A stretch of DNA of 64,000 bases from Strigops habroptila (GCF_004027225.2 NC_044277.2:31856495-31920494); one strand, 5' to 3'; shown: positions 25,201-39,354, counted from the stretch's first letter. Numbers and translations: made by a program. Notes: generated from the letters alone by a model not told the origin.

Positions 25201-28200
25201 TGCATGTCACTGAAGTCAGATCCTCAGCACAGCACCTGCCTCCCACACTATGAGTGAGCCAGATCAGGCCCATGCTACTGTCTGTGATCCAGCCGGTGGT
25301 GTTGACCACCCTTGCTCCTAGTCCTCAGTACATAAGGGCCATTCATCTAGATGAAGAAGTAGTAGGTGTATTAGGAAATCTTCATGGTCAGTGTCTTAAT
25401 TCCACTCAGTGTTGGTTTTCCACATATTTTTTTTTCATAGAAAACTACCTATGCCATTTCTTCCTGTGCTCAAAACCAAACAAATTTCCTTCTCCTCATC
25501 TAATATCCAAAAGAGGTGTCATTGGAAATCACTCTCATTCTTACACTGAAAGAAACTTCAATACTTTCTTTCCAATTAAATTTTATTACATGACCATGTA
25601 AGGTATCTGAAATCACTGAAAATAAACAGCAGCATTTACTCTAAATAATTTTTTCATTCACAAATGAAATGGCTCTGGCACATTTATAACATGGGGAAAT
25701 TGAGCACATTTGAAGGTCTGCTACATACATTAAAAAGTATGTAGAAACCAGACATGAGTCTGCACTGTGTCTGCCTTGAAGAAAGACTGTGAAAAACAGG
25801 AAGTTTGGGTTTGTTTTTTCTTAAACTTTTATTTTCTTCTATGCAATGAAATAAAATATTGTTATTATTGGGTTTTCTTGCTTTGATGTCTTGGTGAGAA
25901 AGCCCTGTGTTACCTGTCTTTACAGGAGAGATACTATTACAGGGTGTCCCACTTCCCCATTTTCTTGGGGCTCCATGAGCTTTCCTAAACTGTTTTTTTG
26001 ATTTACTAACATACCAGTTTCAGGTGTAAGGTTTTCGCTTTTATTTCCTACAAGTTAATCACAGTTTGATGTGTTGTTCCCCCACCACCACCCACTTTGT
26101 GGAGTTCATCTTCTGTCATGGATTAAGTACAAAAACACTGATTTGAAGCTGCTTTACACATTCTTTAATTAGCTTTTATTCTTTAGATTAAAAAAATACT
26201 CAATGCACCTCATGCCCAATAGATGGCAGTGAAACACTGAAAATCCACCAACTTTGTTTATGTTTTTATGTTTAAATATCTTTTGCAGTGAAAATCATCA
26301 GCTACTGCCTATTGCTCCTCCTTAACAGCAGGCGAATTTACAATTCCTTTTGGATTCTGAGCAGCTGTTTCATAGGAATCTGACATTTTCATATGCATCA
26401 TAGTCTTTGCTCTCTCATATTTTTGGGTAACTGGTTTCTCTGCTTCTGTTCTGCCTTTCTTAACTTTAGTCATTCAGAAAAGCCTGTGCCTCTTTTGTCA
26501 TTAAATGTTGATCACTGCTGACAAGGTGATGGGAAATTCTTTCCAGTGCTTATCTCTTCATCAGAATAGCATAGTCTCTTCAGTGTCTTCAGGATGGTGA
26601 CCAGCTGACCTGCTGAGTGCATACAGAAGATCTTTCTGCCTTCTCCTGTCTGAGAAATATAGAAGCTTGTACCACGTTACTTGAAGTTTTTGTATCAACT
26701 GCATAAAAACTGCAGGTTTTGCAGCAATCAAGGGAAGGAGTTGAGTTTGGAGTTTAGAGGAGAAAGGTTGTTTTTCACTGAATGTAATACTCCAAGTGTC
26801 ATTTGGTAGCAGTAGGAGTTTTCAGAAATACCTAGAACAAATGATTTGTGTGTTGTTGACTGATTGTCCCCAAGGACCTTGTTGTTGCCTTTTCACGATG
26901 AGGCTTCATGCTAAAACTGGTAATTTATTCTCACTTCAGAAAAAAGTGAGCTACAAAAAATCACAATGTCCTATTTTTATGATTGTGCTTTCAGTCTAGC
27001 AAGATCTTGGAAAAAAAGTGTCATCAAAGCAGTATTTGCTATGTGAGAACTACATGAAAGGGCAGAAGGTGTGAAGTATTTCCAAAAGGATGCACATAAC
27101 ATCTAATAGCCAGAAAAACTACACACCCACTTTATAAACATACATATTTGTGCTGCACAACACAAATCTTTTTTCCACCCTTTGGAACATGCATCTTTAA
27201 TAAAGAATTTGTATTCATATTTTCATTTACTAAGATAATTGCTTTATGGCTGCTTTCAGGACTATGCAACTTTTTCTCTAAAGATTTGAGGTTTTGTCTT
27301 CACTTTTGTCACATGGTTGGAAAACTTTATAAAATCGTATTCAAACACAGAAAAGCCCTTTTCAAGAACACTGGTATGAGGAGAAGCAAAGAGAAGATAG
27401 TCTGAAAAACTAAGGAGGGAAGTTTCCTAAGGAATGATCTTACCTGCCACATACTGAAGTTCTCTCCAAGAGAAGATTGTTCTTACTGATTTCACTGGTT
27501 GACCTTGGCTGTTTTCATAAGGACTAAATTTAACATCTGTCTTGTAATATGGAATACTTAAAGGGTAAATGATAGGTGTTTGGGATGTGCTACTGGTGGT
27601 GTGTTGCATTGCTGCCTTTCTAGCAGCAGAAGTCCAAAAAGGCCTGCCATTTTGTGGTCCCAGAAGTGCAGCAGCTATTCCACTCAGTCCCTAAAGACTG
27701 CAGTTTGTAATAGAGCATCAGCTTTTTTGCTTTGGTAGTAAAAAAATTAATAAAATTGATCATGCTTTTTTTTTTTTTTTTTGAACATGAGTTACCATGC
27801 AGTAATTTTTTCCTAACTTCAATATTCATATCTTTTTGGCCCACTTCTCTTTCCTTTAACAACATTATAATAGCTCAGTGGTTTGGATGGAGATGATACA
27901 TCTTTGAATATCACGTCAAAGACCAGCATAAATAGTTCAAAGAATTGTTTTGGCATTGGGTCAAAATTAACTTGAAAAAAATCTAAGCTTGTATTTATAC
28001 AATAAACTGTGCTAAACAATGTAATTATGGTTCGTCATGTCAACTTGAATAAACTTGAAAGGTTTCACTATTTTTAATGCTATTGTAAAAATATACCAAA
28101 AGTGAAAAACTGAATACTGTGTATTTTCTTTTGAACCACAAAAGAAGTCTAAGTCCAGATAATACTAAAGTCTCATTTAAAAACCACAAAATCCTGAGAA
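19217..28200. other. Intergenic, one CR1 fragment, no gene recognised
   Basis: Only the CR1 copy at 22.7 kb is identifiable. There is a small perfect hairpin at 24034-24066 (10-base arms, 13-base loop) and a 17-T run near 27766. The frames have no recognisable domain. Confidence 0.55.
22715..22842 (+). mobile_element. CR1 LINE 3'-end fragment
   Basis: GGTTGGATGGGACTTTGAGC, CAACCTGGTCTAGTAGAAGG, a TGTCCCTGCCTATGGCAGGG block and the CCAACCCAAACCATTCTATG end match the CR1 3' terminus. It is severely 5'-truncated and closely resembles the copy at 44.8 kb. Confidence 0.94.
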
Positions 28201-29602
28201 TTTAGAGTTAAGACTAAAAATACAGTCTTGACTTATTTTGTTGCAGTTAGGTATTGAAGAGGTGGAACTACAATACCTACACAGAACAGGGTTAGTTAAG
28301 GATCCTAAACACAGTTTGAAAATATCCACAGACACAGCATTATATGTCGCCAGTCCCATTTATGGATACTGCTATATTAATGACACAATATTTGTTTTAG
28401 AGGCCACCAAATGTCTTTGCCAGATTAAACATTTGTAATCTGGATCCAGCTTTAATATACTCTTTCAAATGGGAAAGCCACAAGCAGCTATAGGCAACAT
28501 CAACAGAGTCTCCCTCAATCTGTTAATTTGTCAGAATTACAGACAAGGTAGAGCCAATAAAAATAAGCACCTTCCATGAGAACATTAATTAGAATGTTAA
28601 AATAAAGAGACTCCTTGCTAAGAACAAATCCAAGTTTAGTGTGCCGCAAGAAAATACTACGCTACTTCAACAAAAGACTAGCAATAAACTGAGATCAGTA
28701 TAAACTTCCTTCCTTCTTTTTATCCTAAAGTGCCCGTGATCCGTAACTTTTGAAGACACCTGGCCATCTTCACTTTTTATCACTCAGCCCTTGCACAGGA
28801 GCGGATCTGTTCACTTAAGTGTAGGACATAACTGTCTTTAAATTGTCCACTTTACTTCCTTAGGTGCAACTACAGAGATTATATTGTATTTTCTCTGTAG
28901 GCACTGGATTTGCCCTTGCAATTCCATGGGCTTCCAATGCCATGGCAATAAAACAACTGGAGAAGGAAGAGGAACAGCAGTATGAAATAGAGCATCAATC
29001 TGAGGCAACTTCACCAATTAAGACAGTCTTGTGGACAAGGACTGCTAGCAGTGACGAGTGGACTAGATTAGTGAAATAAATGGAGAACCAGCCATGACAC
29101 TGATCTCAATGGTAACATCACTCCTTTTCTGTGGCACTCTTCCTTATTCCTTCCTGTCCAGTTTTGACGTTTCTGTCCTCTACTCTCACAGAAGGATTCT
29201 GCTGCAAATGCAAAAGATTTTTCCCTGAAAACTAGCTTTTGTAACAAATGGTTAAAAGTTGTGAGGTTATGATTGATTTTGAGGTTTCAAAATCGATATG
29301 TGTCTGGTCTTCATGTATGTGATGCCTTAAGTGTCTGTGTAGCAATATAGTAATTCTATGTGTGTCTTAGCAGACTGTACTTTACGGGCAATGTCGTCAC
29401 CTGATGTAAATATTCAAGAGCCACAGTAAGGACCCTTTTATAAAAGGCAATGAGCAAACTAACGCCAGATATGTTGCTGCTTCCCATAAAAATTTGCACT
29501 GAGATAGCGTAGGAAAAAAAGAGAAACTCACCTGTATGGACTTTCTTGCAGTCTGCTTACCACTATACCATAGCTCAAAACTGAGACAGTATAATTGTTT
29601 TA

Positions 29603-29655
29603 TTGGGATCTTAAGGGTCTTCTCCAACCTAAATGATTCTATCATTCTATGATCT
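29603..29655 (+). mobile_element. Short CR1 LINE 3'-end stub
   Basis: GGATCTTAAGGGTCTTCTCC followed by AACCTAAATGATTCTATCAT is the last 50 or so bases of a CR1 element, including the terminal repeat. Confidence 0.75.
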
Positions 29656-32519
29656 TAATATTCCTATCTGTCAGAGATGGCTAGAAAGAATAAAGAGGTA
29701 GGAGGATGTAATGGGTTAAAATGGTTGAAAGTAAGGGAAGTAAGCAGAAAATGGACTGGGGAAACGGCTGGTGTGATAGAATGCTGGGGGAATTGTTTAT
29801 GTGGAGAAATAAAGATTGAAGTTTGACAAGTGCAGCATTTTTAACATTCCGAGAAAGAGGGAGGAAAAGGAGAATGGGGAGAGAAGAAAGCTACTTGCAG
29901 CGTACCACAAAAGAAGCATTGATTCTGCCTTATTTAGCCCATATCCAGATATCTGTGAAAACTGTTATGTTTGAGTAATGGTACACAAAATACCTGCAAG
30001 CATAGTGAAGCATTTTCAGGTTTCTTTGGAAAAAACTCCTGATGGCCACAGTGATAGTTTGCCTGTCTCCATGATTAAGCAAAGCAATGGCTCTATCTGC
30101 AAATTCACTCAGTTTTGGGATATTCTGATTAAATGTTTTGTGGCCGGGGCCCATGTCTTACAAAAAAAGCTCTTTGGGGGATGGGAAGAGGGGACTTGTT
30201 ATGTTAAGCTAAGGGCACCCTGTATTGCAGGGGTGAGTTTTTTATCAAAATTTACAGTAATCAACTTTTTTCATGCTTCAATGGTAAAACAAACTTTCAG
30301 TCCGCTTCTTTATCATTTGGGCAACATAAGATCCATAATCCTGCTTTCCCTGCCTCACTCCGCAATATCTGTGTACGGATGTCTGTGCCCTGTCAGTTTT
30401 CCAGAAAGTATTGAACACGCTCCAACCGTGAACGTACTCCAGCCAGGGCAACTGAGTCCAGCAATGTGGAGCTGGCATACCTAGATGTAGGGACACTCTA
30501 TGAGTGATGTTATAATTATATGTCTCTGGTTTTAGACTACAGATTCCTCAGCTGCTCTGGGCTGCATGATGAAGGGGAGCCTCTGGAAGAGCTCAGGACA
30601 GGCAGGTGCCTGAACAAGACCAATCAAAACACTAAGACATAGGGACTAACAGTTCAGAGCATTCAGAAGAAAGAGTAGATTTAGACAGAACCAGATGGAG
30701 AGACACAGTGCCTTCTAATACTGAAGAGGGATTTATTTCCTTCTGAGACTTGCCAGGGACTCGTGTACATTGGGTCAGGTAGGAAACGATCAGCAGTGGG
30801 CAGCAGGGAAACAACTAGGCTAATAACCTGTGTTCAAATATAAAAAGATGCAAATCCCAACAAGATTCTTTTCGGCATGGGAGTCAGTGCTGCTAACCTG
30901 ATGGCTTCTGCCTAAAAGTCTAGCCTATAAACAGAGGAGCTAACAACACAACTTCCAAACCCAACTTCTTAACCCTAAAATGAACAAACTTACTATGAAA
31001 TGGAGTTTACTCTATTCCAGACAAGGTCAGACGCTTTATCTATTTTCTTTGTTTATCAGAAAACAGTTAAGTTTGGGAAAAAAAAAATGATGTGTGGAAG
31101 TAAGCCACTTAATAGTATACTAATTTAAATTGTTCAGATCTGGCTTTGTGGGGTTGAGAAATGTTTTTACAGTGTATAATAGTCTGCAAGCACACAGTCC
31201 AAAACATGTTCCCACTAAACTACTTGGGTTTTTTGGTTGGTCACTTGGTTGTTTTACTGTAGTTACTTTATTAATAGATCCATACATGTACAACATATGC
31301 CCCTTGAAAGATAACAGCTGGAGAGAATGGCATTGATTTATAAAAGTATTTTTGAGTGCTGTTATTGATCTCTCTTCCTGAAAATATGTTTAAAGGATGG
31401 CACTCTTGAGAATCATGATAGATTGGGAAATAAACCAACTAGTTTATATCTTTGCATCACATTTTTTCTACTTTTTAAGGAGCAAAAGATTAGCAAAATC
31501 AAACTTTGATTAAGTGCTTTGACCTCCAACACATATATTTGCATTCAGTGGTTAAAATTGTGTATTAAAAAGTTATGTACATTTTTAGACCCACCTGTAT
31601 GGAAAAAAAAAAATAATCTCATAATTCTGTCGTATTTCCTCATCCATAAAAGAAACTGATTAGTGTACTCGCATATGCCAAGTCATCTTAATCAGCATTT
31701 GTACATGGATAGCCAGCAATTACAGAAAGTTGCAGAACATCCAGAGGCTCATAAGAAAGCCTCTGCCTCTTCTGGTAAAGCAGAAATGAACTCCAATAAA
31801 CAAATATTTACCCAGATCTGTGAGTCACATATGCTGTAACTTCAAGTTACAGCTTCGTCTTCTAGCCTGCGAAACACATCCAGTTCATATTTACCAACTA
31901 CAGCAGTCTGCTGTGTCTGCTCTTTCGCTTTAGTCCAAAAGTAGAAGCTGTCTGACTTGATTCTATGTCTCTTTCAAGCAGAGATATAAGAGTCAGTTAT
32001 GTAGAGAACTTGATGATGTATATTTAAGAATGTAGCTAACTTTCCTAATATTTAGCATGAGGAAAAAGAGCAAGATTTGGCCTGTTTGTTATTCTTGTGC
32101 CTGATTTGAATTTGACATATTGTTGTACTCAGGGACTGATCCAACACCTACTGAAGTTAGTGGAAGCATTATGTTCTTTTTCCATGACAGATGCTCTCAA
32201 ATTACTTTATTCATGATGTGTTAATATAAAATACTTTCTCTTCTGTCCATCAACAAACTTGAGAAAATTGCCATATGCAGAAACAAAATTCTTAAAACAT
32301 GTCAAAAAGGTAAAATTCATTCAAAGTGTCTTTTCCAAGCCAATTAGCATGCACAATCTTTAAAAGATTAGTAGTTTAAAATATTCAGATATTTCAGAAG
32401 ACACGACTGTGTTCACAGGGTATAATTTTTGATGATGTGGTATGACTGTTACTGTCTACAGGGTGTAATGATCTGTAATCACAGACAAACTGACCCCAGG
32501 ATCATCAGCCAACCACAAA

Positions 32520-32590
32520 CACAGCACTGGGATTTAAATGTGGCTTCCAAAACCACAAACCTCCACCCACTGAGCTAAAACAGCAACTCT
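32520..32590 (-). repeat. tRNA-like relic (SINE head or tRNA pseudogene)
   Basis: On the minus strand there is a good A-box-like TTAGCTCAGTGGGTGG (plus positions 32563-32579). It is followed by a five-pair hairpin GTGGT/GCCAC with a seven-base loop TTTGGAA, which would present a TGG (Pro) anticodon. Next comes a B-box-like TTTAAATCCCAG (plus 32527-32538). The A-to-B spacing is a few bases short and the T-stem is incomplete, so it is not a functional tRNA. It could be a tRNA-derived SINE head, with conserved-looking sequence continuing to about 32460. Confidence 0.4.
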
Positions 32591-35500
32591 ACTAGATCAG
32601 CTAACAGAGAGGACTGATGAACAAACACATGAGGAGGTGCATGGTGTTTTCATTGCAGCGCATGTGTACTTCAGTGATCACATCATTAGCAGGTACCAGA
32701 AGGTTAGGCAAAATGAAAGCTTCTCATACACAGACAGAGGCTGTACAGAGGGAGATCTATATTTGACAGCAGTCTTGGGATATGTTTGATCACTTTTTAA
32801 ATAGATGAATGTTCTCCCTGGCTAGTGTCCCCTTTGGAGCCTCTTCTCAGCCCTGCCTAATTCATAATGATTCACTGTTTTCTGTCTTCGTAATGGGAGG
32901 TGGAGTGCTGTGATAGAGCCAAATAAACAGGAAAGTAATGGATGTACTGCAGAAAATTAAAGGTTCAATAGGCAAAGCAGTAAAGTTGCTAAACCCACGA
33001 CTCTTATCTGAGGGAGGGAAAAAAGAAAATAAAAAGAACAAAACCTAAAGAGGGAGAAAGGGAGAAAGGATATAATTTTCATAAACCAAGGGATGTCATT
33101 CAGCATTACCAGTTCCAACAATGAATTCCTTCCTTGACAGGTTTCCATAAGAGCATATTAAAACTGGAGAAAAAGAAATGCTTCATCTGGCTAGCCTTCA
33201 CCAGGAGCCTTTGTCACACTCCTCAATTCACTTGTGTGGCTATTATAATAAACTTACCCAGAGACAAAAGTTACAAAACTTCAACACCAAGTTTAAAAAT
33301 GAAATGAGGAGGAAGGTGAAAAACAAGTCAGCTTTGGTGGAGACTGAAAGACTGAAAGACTCACAACAGCTAAACAGAGCTTTGCAAACTGGCCTTCAAG
33401 TACTTAAATGCTTCCTGTGATGAAATCTGTGCAGGATTTAGGATTCTCTCTGCCATAATTCCTTATATTTACAGACAACATATTTTTTTGAAAAAGCAAA
33501 TGATTCCATCATATTGCAGAAATGTGATTAGCTGGAAATAACTGGGTTAAAAAAACATTGAAATAAAAATCATCAAAGTATACTCACATGCTCCCTGGAT
33601 GTTTACAGTAAAATCTCTAATCCAAAAAGATTTTAAATGAGTCTGTTCATCTTATTTAATTAGCTCTGTGCTTAGTTTTGTTAAGAGAAACCTGTGTTCT
33701 TCAGAGACATTTTTTTCTTTTCAGAAAGCTTTCAACTAATTTCAGTGAAAACCTTATAAAATTAATAAGTAAAAGCCAGATCTTCTATAAAATATCAGAC
33801 CTTTATTGATCCTGTCATTCTGGATCAGGAGGAGATTCGGTTAGCTCAGGAAGAACTACTGGGAAAAAAATGAAAACAGCTCTAATGCTTGTTTTCTTCT
33901 CCGTCCCAATCTTTTGCTTGCCTGTTAAATACTTATCTGACCATTAGACATTGAATGGTTACTCAAGCACATAAATTCCAGAAAAACTTTGTTTCAAGTC
34001 AACACTGGCAGTCACAGAACCCATCTAGGACTACTAAAATTTAGCCTATGTTTCCATTACTAATGTTGCTATGGTACCAAAACCTTTTTACTAGGTATGT
34101 ACATATCTGCCTGTAATCTGACAGCAGTAAACTGCAGGATTCCTTTCTCATAGCTCAGTTCCTCCAGGGCTCATAAAAAGTGCATTCCTCCACTTCTTTC
34201 AAAATACATTTTGATTTGGTAGATGATAGTGCTTATCAACACCTACCCACGACCCCCCTTCCCACACGTTCCCAAGCTAGCTGAAAGAGTAATTTCTGGT
34301 TTACTCGATAGGCCAGTCATTAAAACTCTGGGTGCTGTTAATATTTTTGATCCATCCTTCAACAGAAGTTTTTTTGTGCTCCCAGAATGCAACATTAACC
34401 ATCAGGCTGTGGTATATTCCAGAATGGTCTCTGTGTCATTTTCTCTTGTAGTTCATATTGAATATCTAATTCTATGTTGAAAGAGAAAAGGCATGAAAAA
34501 GTAAGAATGATTGTCGAATGAGTTAAGGGACTGGGGCGCTTTACTTACTCACTCAAATAAACTATTTCTGTAAAGTGGAGCAGCTTCACCAAGGGTATGG
34601 TAAGGCCTTGCACTAAGTCATTGCATTACCACAGCATCCTAAAGCTAAGATTTTAAGCTCCATTCAGGCAAGGAAGTGGGCTAGACTTTGAACCGGTCGT
34701 CATGCACAAAACAAGGGCACTGAAAAGTGACATAGATATCTATTATTAAAACCATATCCTGATCTGATTCTTTGGAAAGGACTGATCTGTTTGTATTTTC
34801 CACTCAGATTGAATATCAACCAGAAAATTCTTGAAAGTTTATTATTTTGTCTCCAGTTTATATTTAGCAATAGGGTTGTTTATTTCAGTAACAATAATTT
34901 TTTTTTCTGGCTTATGGAGTTAAAAAGTACTATTTTTGCTGATTTGTACCATTATAAAAATAGTCAATGTATTCATTTATTTTGGATTTTGTTTTTGAAT
35001 ACAAGTCTATAAATCATCGACTGAAAAATATGTACTAACATTTTGTATACATAGGCCAATATATTCAATGTGTGTATACTGTAACAAAATAGCCCCCCAA
35101 AACATTGGACAGAAACATATATTTTCCTAGTAAAATAATTTGGGTCATACTTTTCTTCTGGGTTAGCAGAGGAAGTAACAACAAAAACATTCCTTTGGAA
35201 GTTTTGAATGATACCTGAGAAGTTCCAGGAATTTGCTATCATATACACTCAGTATCTTCTGGAAGAAATATGTAACATAAACCTGAGATTGAAAGTGTTT
35301 GTCACGCAGGAGTGGTCACTGTCTATTCCCAAGAGGCAATTAATTGTACTAAATTCTACTTTTCTAACTGTTAAATCATAAAAATGTGATTATACAGCTC
35401 GTCATTAATGCCTCTGTAATGAGATAGTTAGGTCAGCACCATGGGAGGTTTAGTTCCACTGATGGTTTCCTGTCCCTCCATGAAGGATAGAGTTTTTTCA

Positions 35501-35788
35501 GTTGATGGAAGGGTTTTTTTCCCTTTAATGAACAGTGTGTTTATGATGTCCTTCTGCCAGTTCCAGGGAATGTAACAGCTACAGAGCAATGGCACAATCC
35601 CAAACAGAGGTGCTGGATTATTAGTAAAAGAGCCTGTCTTCTATTCAGCACTACAAATGGAGTCACACAGTGGAACAGCTGGGCCTTTTCCATCTCTTGA
35701 CTGCCTGGACTTTCCTTCAGTCTTGTGATGAGGGGACAAGGCAATTGCCAAGGAGCTAATGATCTTGGAGACAAGTGGAGGGGCCAGC

Positions 35789-35822
35789 AAAAAAAAAAAA
35801 AAAAACCAAAAAAAAAAAAAAA
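35789..35822 (+). repeat. Poly-A tract (interrupted by CC)
   Basis: Seventeen A, then CC, then fifteen A. No retrogene or SINE body was recognised upstream, so it is listed only as a simple repeat. Confidence 0.93.
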
Positions 35823-38800
35823 GGAAATATTCAATTAACATCTATTTAGCTGTGATAATAATGCTCAGACATAATTATACTGTCTGGTGTTAGAGGTATA
35901 TGTCTCATTAACAGTACTATATATATTTATGTATGTTTTGGCAAGGGAGACTGAATCTTGGAATTTTTCATAATGACAACCTTGCTGTTGCTATCTTCAC
36001 TCTACATTCTTGTGATTGCACTTCATTCCAATATTTTCATACCTTTTCTCCTCCAAAGAGCTCTGTTGGAAATACAAGATTGTTTTGAAACTAACTGTTA
36101 TTTTCCTTTGAAAATAAACATCTCTTTTCATTTCTTGGTAGGGGACTTGCTTTGAAATTACTCATGGTTTTCAAACTATTCCTTCAGAGGGCTTCTGGTC
36201 CAAGTTCTCCCTGTGCCTGCAGCTGATCCACAAAAAATGGAGCCCTTTAAGAGCTGTATCAAAACCATGGAGCTTCAGATGCTACTGTAAATGCTATGGT
36301 ACAGCACTTTTTCCCTGTAAATCCAGAGGGGGTCAGATACAGTCACCTTGATAGAGCTGAGGAGATATTAACATGTCCCTATGCTCTTACTGTGATTTTC
36401 TACTTTTGTCTTTTGTGAAGGTCTTAATCAAGCCACTCACCTAATGAGCAACTAACTATGAGTGCAAACATCCAGGGTAAGATTTAGCTTAAAACACTGA
36501 TGTCATAGAAACATCCTTGCCTTCATTTTGTCTCAAAGGTCCCATAAATAAAGTGTCAGCTTGAATGTGATCAGTAAGAGTTTCATTTACATTGCTTTCT
36601 AAAGGGAATTGCATCCTGAGTAAGCACTTCTGTTCCTGAATGCTCTAGGTTGACCCTCTTCCCTCTTATGTCAGCATTTCTCAATGGATACTTTAGACAG
36701 TCTCTCACCCAGTACTAGCTGTTTCATAGTTCCCATGCACTCCCTAAACTGATGACACTAGGGCCATAAATTCCTCTAGGGAATGCTGCAGTGCTCATCC
36801 TCAATATAGCTAAGCCCTTTTGCTCAACTGTTTTAGTGGGTCCTCAGAAAGCGGGAACACAGGGTCCACAATCCAAGGACCTTAAGTACTCTATCAGCAA
36901 TTCCTAAATTATGTGAGAAGAGAGGAGAGAAACAACCAGGAAGTCCCTTCCCAATGCTGACACACAGATAGGTCTAGTACTAGGCAGCAGCAACCGTTAC
37001 ACTCCATTATGCTCCTCATACTTGCTTACTGCTGACCTCAATTTGCTTCCATGCTGCAGAAGGGAGTTGGAGCCAGGGTCCTGCTCCTTCAAGAAGGCCA
37101 CACTGTGTTTTTTGAGATGTGTCTTTCACAGCACAGAGTCCTTTGCAGGTGATAGCCAACATGCCAACTAACAGTGTTACAATCATAGAGTAGACAGCAG
37201 AAGCGACAGTTCCCATGTGCTAAAAGGTTGTGACTGTTCATTCTTCTACAGGGTAGACATGGATCAGCTGACCAGCGCAGATAAAAGTAGACTGTCTACA
37301 GCATGTCACAGATATTAGTAACCTAACAGTTCCTGTTGCCTTTCACCCTAAGAGAAATAGAAACTGAAAAAAGCCCACTTTTTAATAAAAGTATTTTCTA
37401 CCAAAGATCTCGCAAAAGGCAAGTTACATTAAAAGAAATTCAATGTCATCTGTAATTTCAAACAGACTGGCAATTAACACATGCTGCACTCAAAGATTAC
37501 AAAATGAGAATTTTAGACTATTTCAATGACACTTTTATGGTGATAGAGCTTAAACTGAAATTAAAGTCTGATATTTTACAACTTTCAATTGATTGAAAAC
37601 ATTTTTTTAAAGAAAAGATATTTTTAAAAAGTAATCATCTTTGAATCAGTCAAAATACTTTGTTCTGATTTTGACTACATGTACTATGACAATGTGTTTG
37701 TTTTACAAAACATCATAAGAAAATTTTACTTTTGAAACTCCCAAAATGCCTTTATTTTCCAAAAGGAAAAAAATTAGACTGAGATGCTTCAACATAAATT
37801 CTTTTTTCAGGAGTATCAAACTTATGGATGAAAATTTTGCAAAATTAAGCTGTAACTGTTTTTTCTCTGTATCTTATCAAACCTATTATGCTCACTGCAT
37901 CTGTCAGAAGGATCAGCTGGGCAATCACAGAGGTCCATCAGACAAATTATTGTTATAAGACATTGCCAGGGAAGCTCAAGCCAGACTGCTAAAGCTACTA
38001 TCTTCTGCCATATGAACATAAATTATTTTTGTGTTTATTTTGGGTTTATTTTGTGAAGAATGACATGCTATTTACAGAATAAGTATTATGTTTTGTACAG
38101 TCTGCTGTTTTATAGGATTTTGTAATATCTGATTATAAGATACATTAATAAATAATGAAAGGAAATGTAAATTGGTGAAATTTGAAGATTGCACAACTAG
38201 AATGACATAATTGGAAGAAACTCAATCAACACTCCAGGAGTAGTGTAAAGATGCACTGCATAATCTCAACACTTTATGCTGTTAGTCCAACACAAATATC
38301 ACACAATTAAGCAGCAATAAAAAACTTATAACATATATCTTGGTTAATAAAGTTTCTGAAAATATGATTCTTATATTGTCTGACTTGATGTGATGACAGC
38401 TATATTACTGTATCCCATGGATTTACGCATAGTTTTCTAGAACACTTAGTTCTAAGGAAAAAGAGTGGGTGGTGAAATTACTTTTGTTTAGTCATATTGA
38501 TTTTCACATGATCTTCAAGATACTCACACCTCAGTGAGCAGACAGAGAACAAGAAGCCTCATTATGTGTCAAACCTTAGTACAGACACTTTGGAATTTTT
38601 TTCTTCATGTTTTCAAGTCATTTGAATGTGATATACTCTCTCCATTAGAGGTACAGCATTAAAGTTCCTACAGATGGACTCATGTCAGTAATATAGCATG
38701 GGACCAGAGCCAGAACACATAAAATCAGCTGGAATAACCTTTCAAAATTAAACTATTTAATAAGTAGTTCCTTTGTTTAAAAGTAGCATGTGTATTAAAA

Positions 38801-38928
38801 TAAAAAAAGATATCATTATGTGCCACACAGACTAATGACACTTGTTTCAAATGTGTCTGTATCCGCTTACCCAACATTATGGCTCTTTCTGTCTCAATCT
38901 TATAGTTCCCAAAAATATTTGAATCTGG

Positions 38929-38957
38929 TTTTGGTTTGGGTTTGGGTTTGGGGTTTT
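38929..38957 (+). repeat. GGTTT/GGGTTT-rich tract
   Basis: A short run of TTTGG and TTTGGG units ending in a seven-T run lies about 85 bases upstream of a CR1 stub. A similar tract occurs in the PI15 3' UTR at 54709-54740. Confidence 0.8.
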
Positions 38958-39040
38958 TTTAAAGGATTGAATTCATATTACTGTGGTCTACAGGGACTAG
39001 CTCTTCTAGTACAACTCATTCAGTCTATACAAAACGCATT

Positions 39041-39095
39041 ATTGGAACTAGATGATCTTAAGGTCCTTTCCAACCCTTACGATTCTATATCCCTT
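39041..39095 (+). mobile_element. Short CR1 LINE 3'-end stub
   Basis: TTGGAACTAGATGATCTTAA followed by GGTCCTTTCCAACCCTTACG and ATTCTAT is the last part of a CR1 element. It is almost the same as the stub at 48.57 kb. Confidence 0.85.
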
Positions 39096-39316
39096 TCACT
39101 TTTCTATGTATGAGTGCAGACAGTGGTTATAAGTAGCAGACCATGTCTGGATGTCACTGTAATATTGATGGCAAAGCTGTCAGCTTCTTCCCTCTGCATA
39201 AAAAAAAAACAGGAACACCCTATGATGAAACTGGAGGATTATGACTCTTCCTACTTCCTCAAAAGCCTTCCTTGGTAGGCTAGAAGTTCAGGATTGAACT
39301 TTTTTTCCAAAATAAA

Positions 39317-39354
39317 GATCGATTGATTGATTGATTGATTGACTGATTGATTGA
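39317..39354 (+). repeat. (GATT)n microsatellite
   Basis: Nine to ten GATT units, with one GATC at the start and one GACT interruption. Confidence 0.95.

Larger units (their letters stand above)
29656..38928. other. Intergenic, no gene recognised
   Basis: Contains the longest open frame of the window (29978-30484, plus, 168 codons), which has no motif I know, and the tRNA-like relic at 32.5 kb. Otherwise plain AT-rich sequence. Confidence 0.5.

Noticed and set aside
35789..35822. Poly-A tract as the tail of a processed pseudogene
   Set aside because: No gene-like sequence upstream and no target-site duplication could be identified.
35541..35841. Minus-strand frames with long phenylalanine runs
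   Set aside because: The runs are translations of the poly-A tract at 35789-35822.
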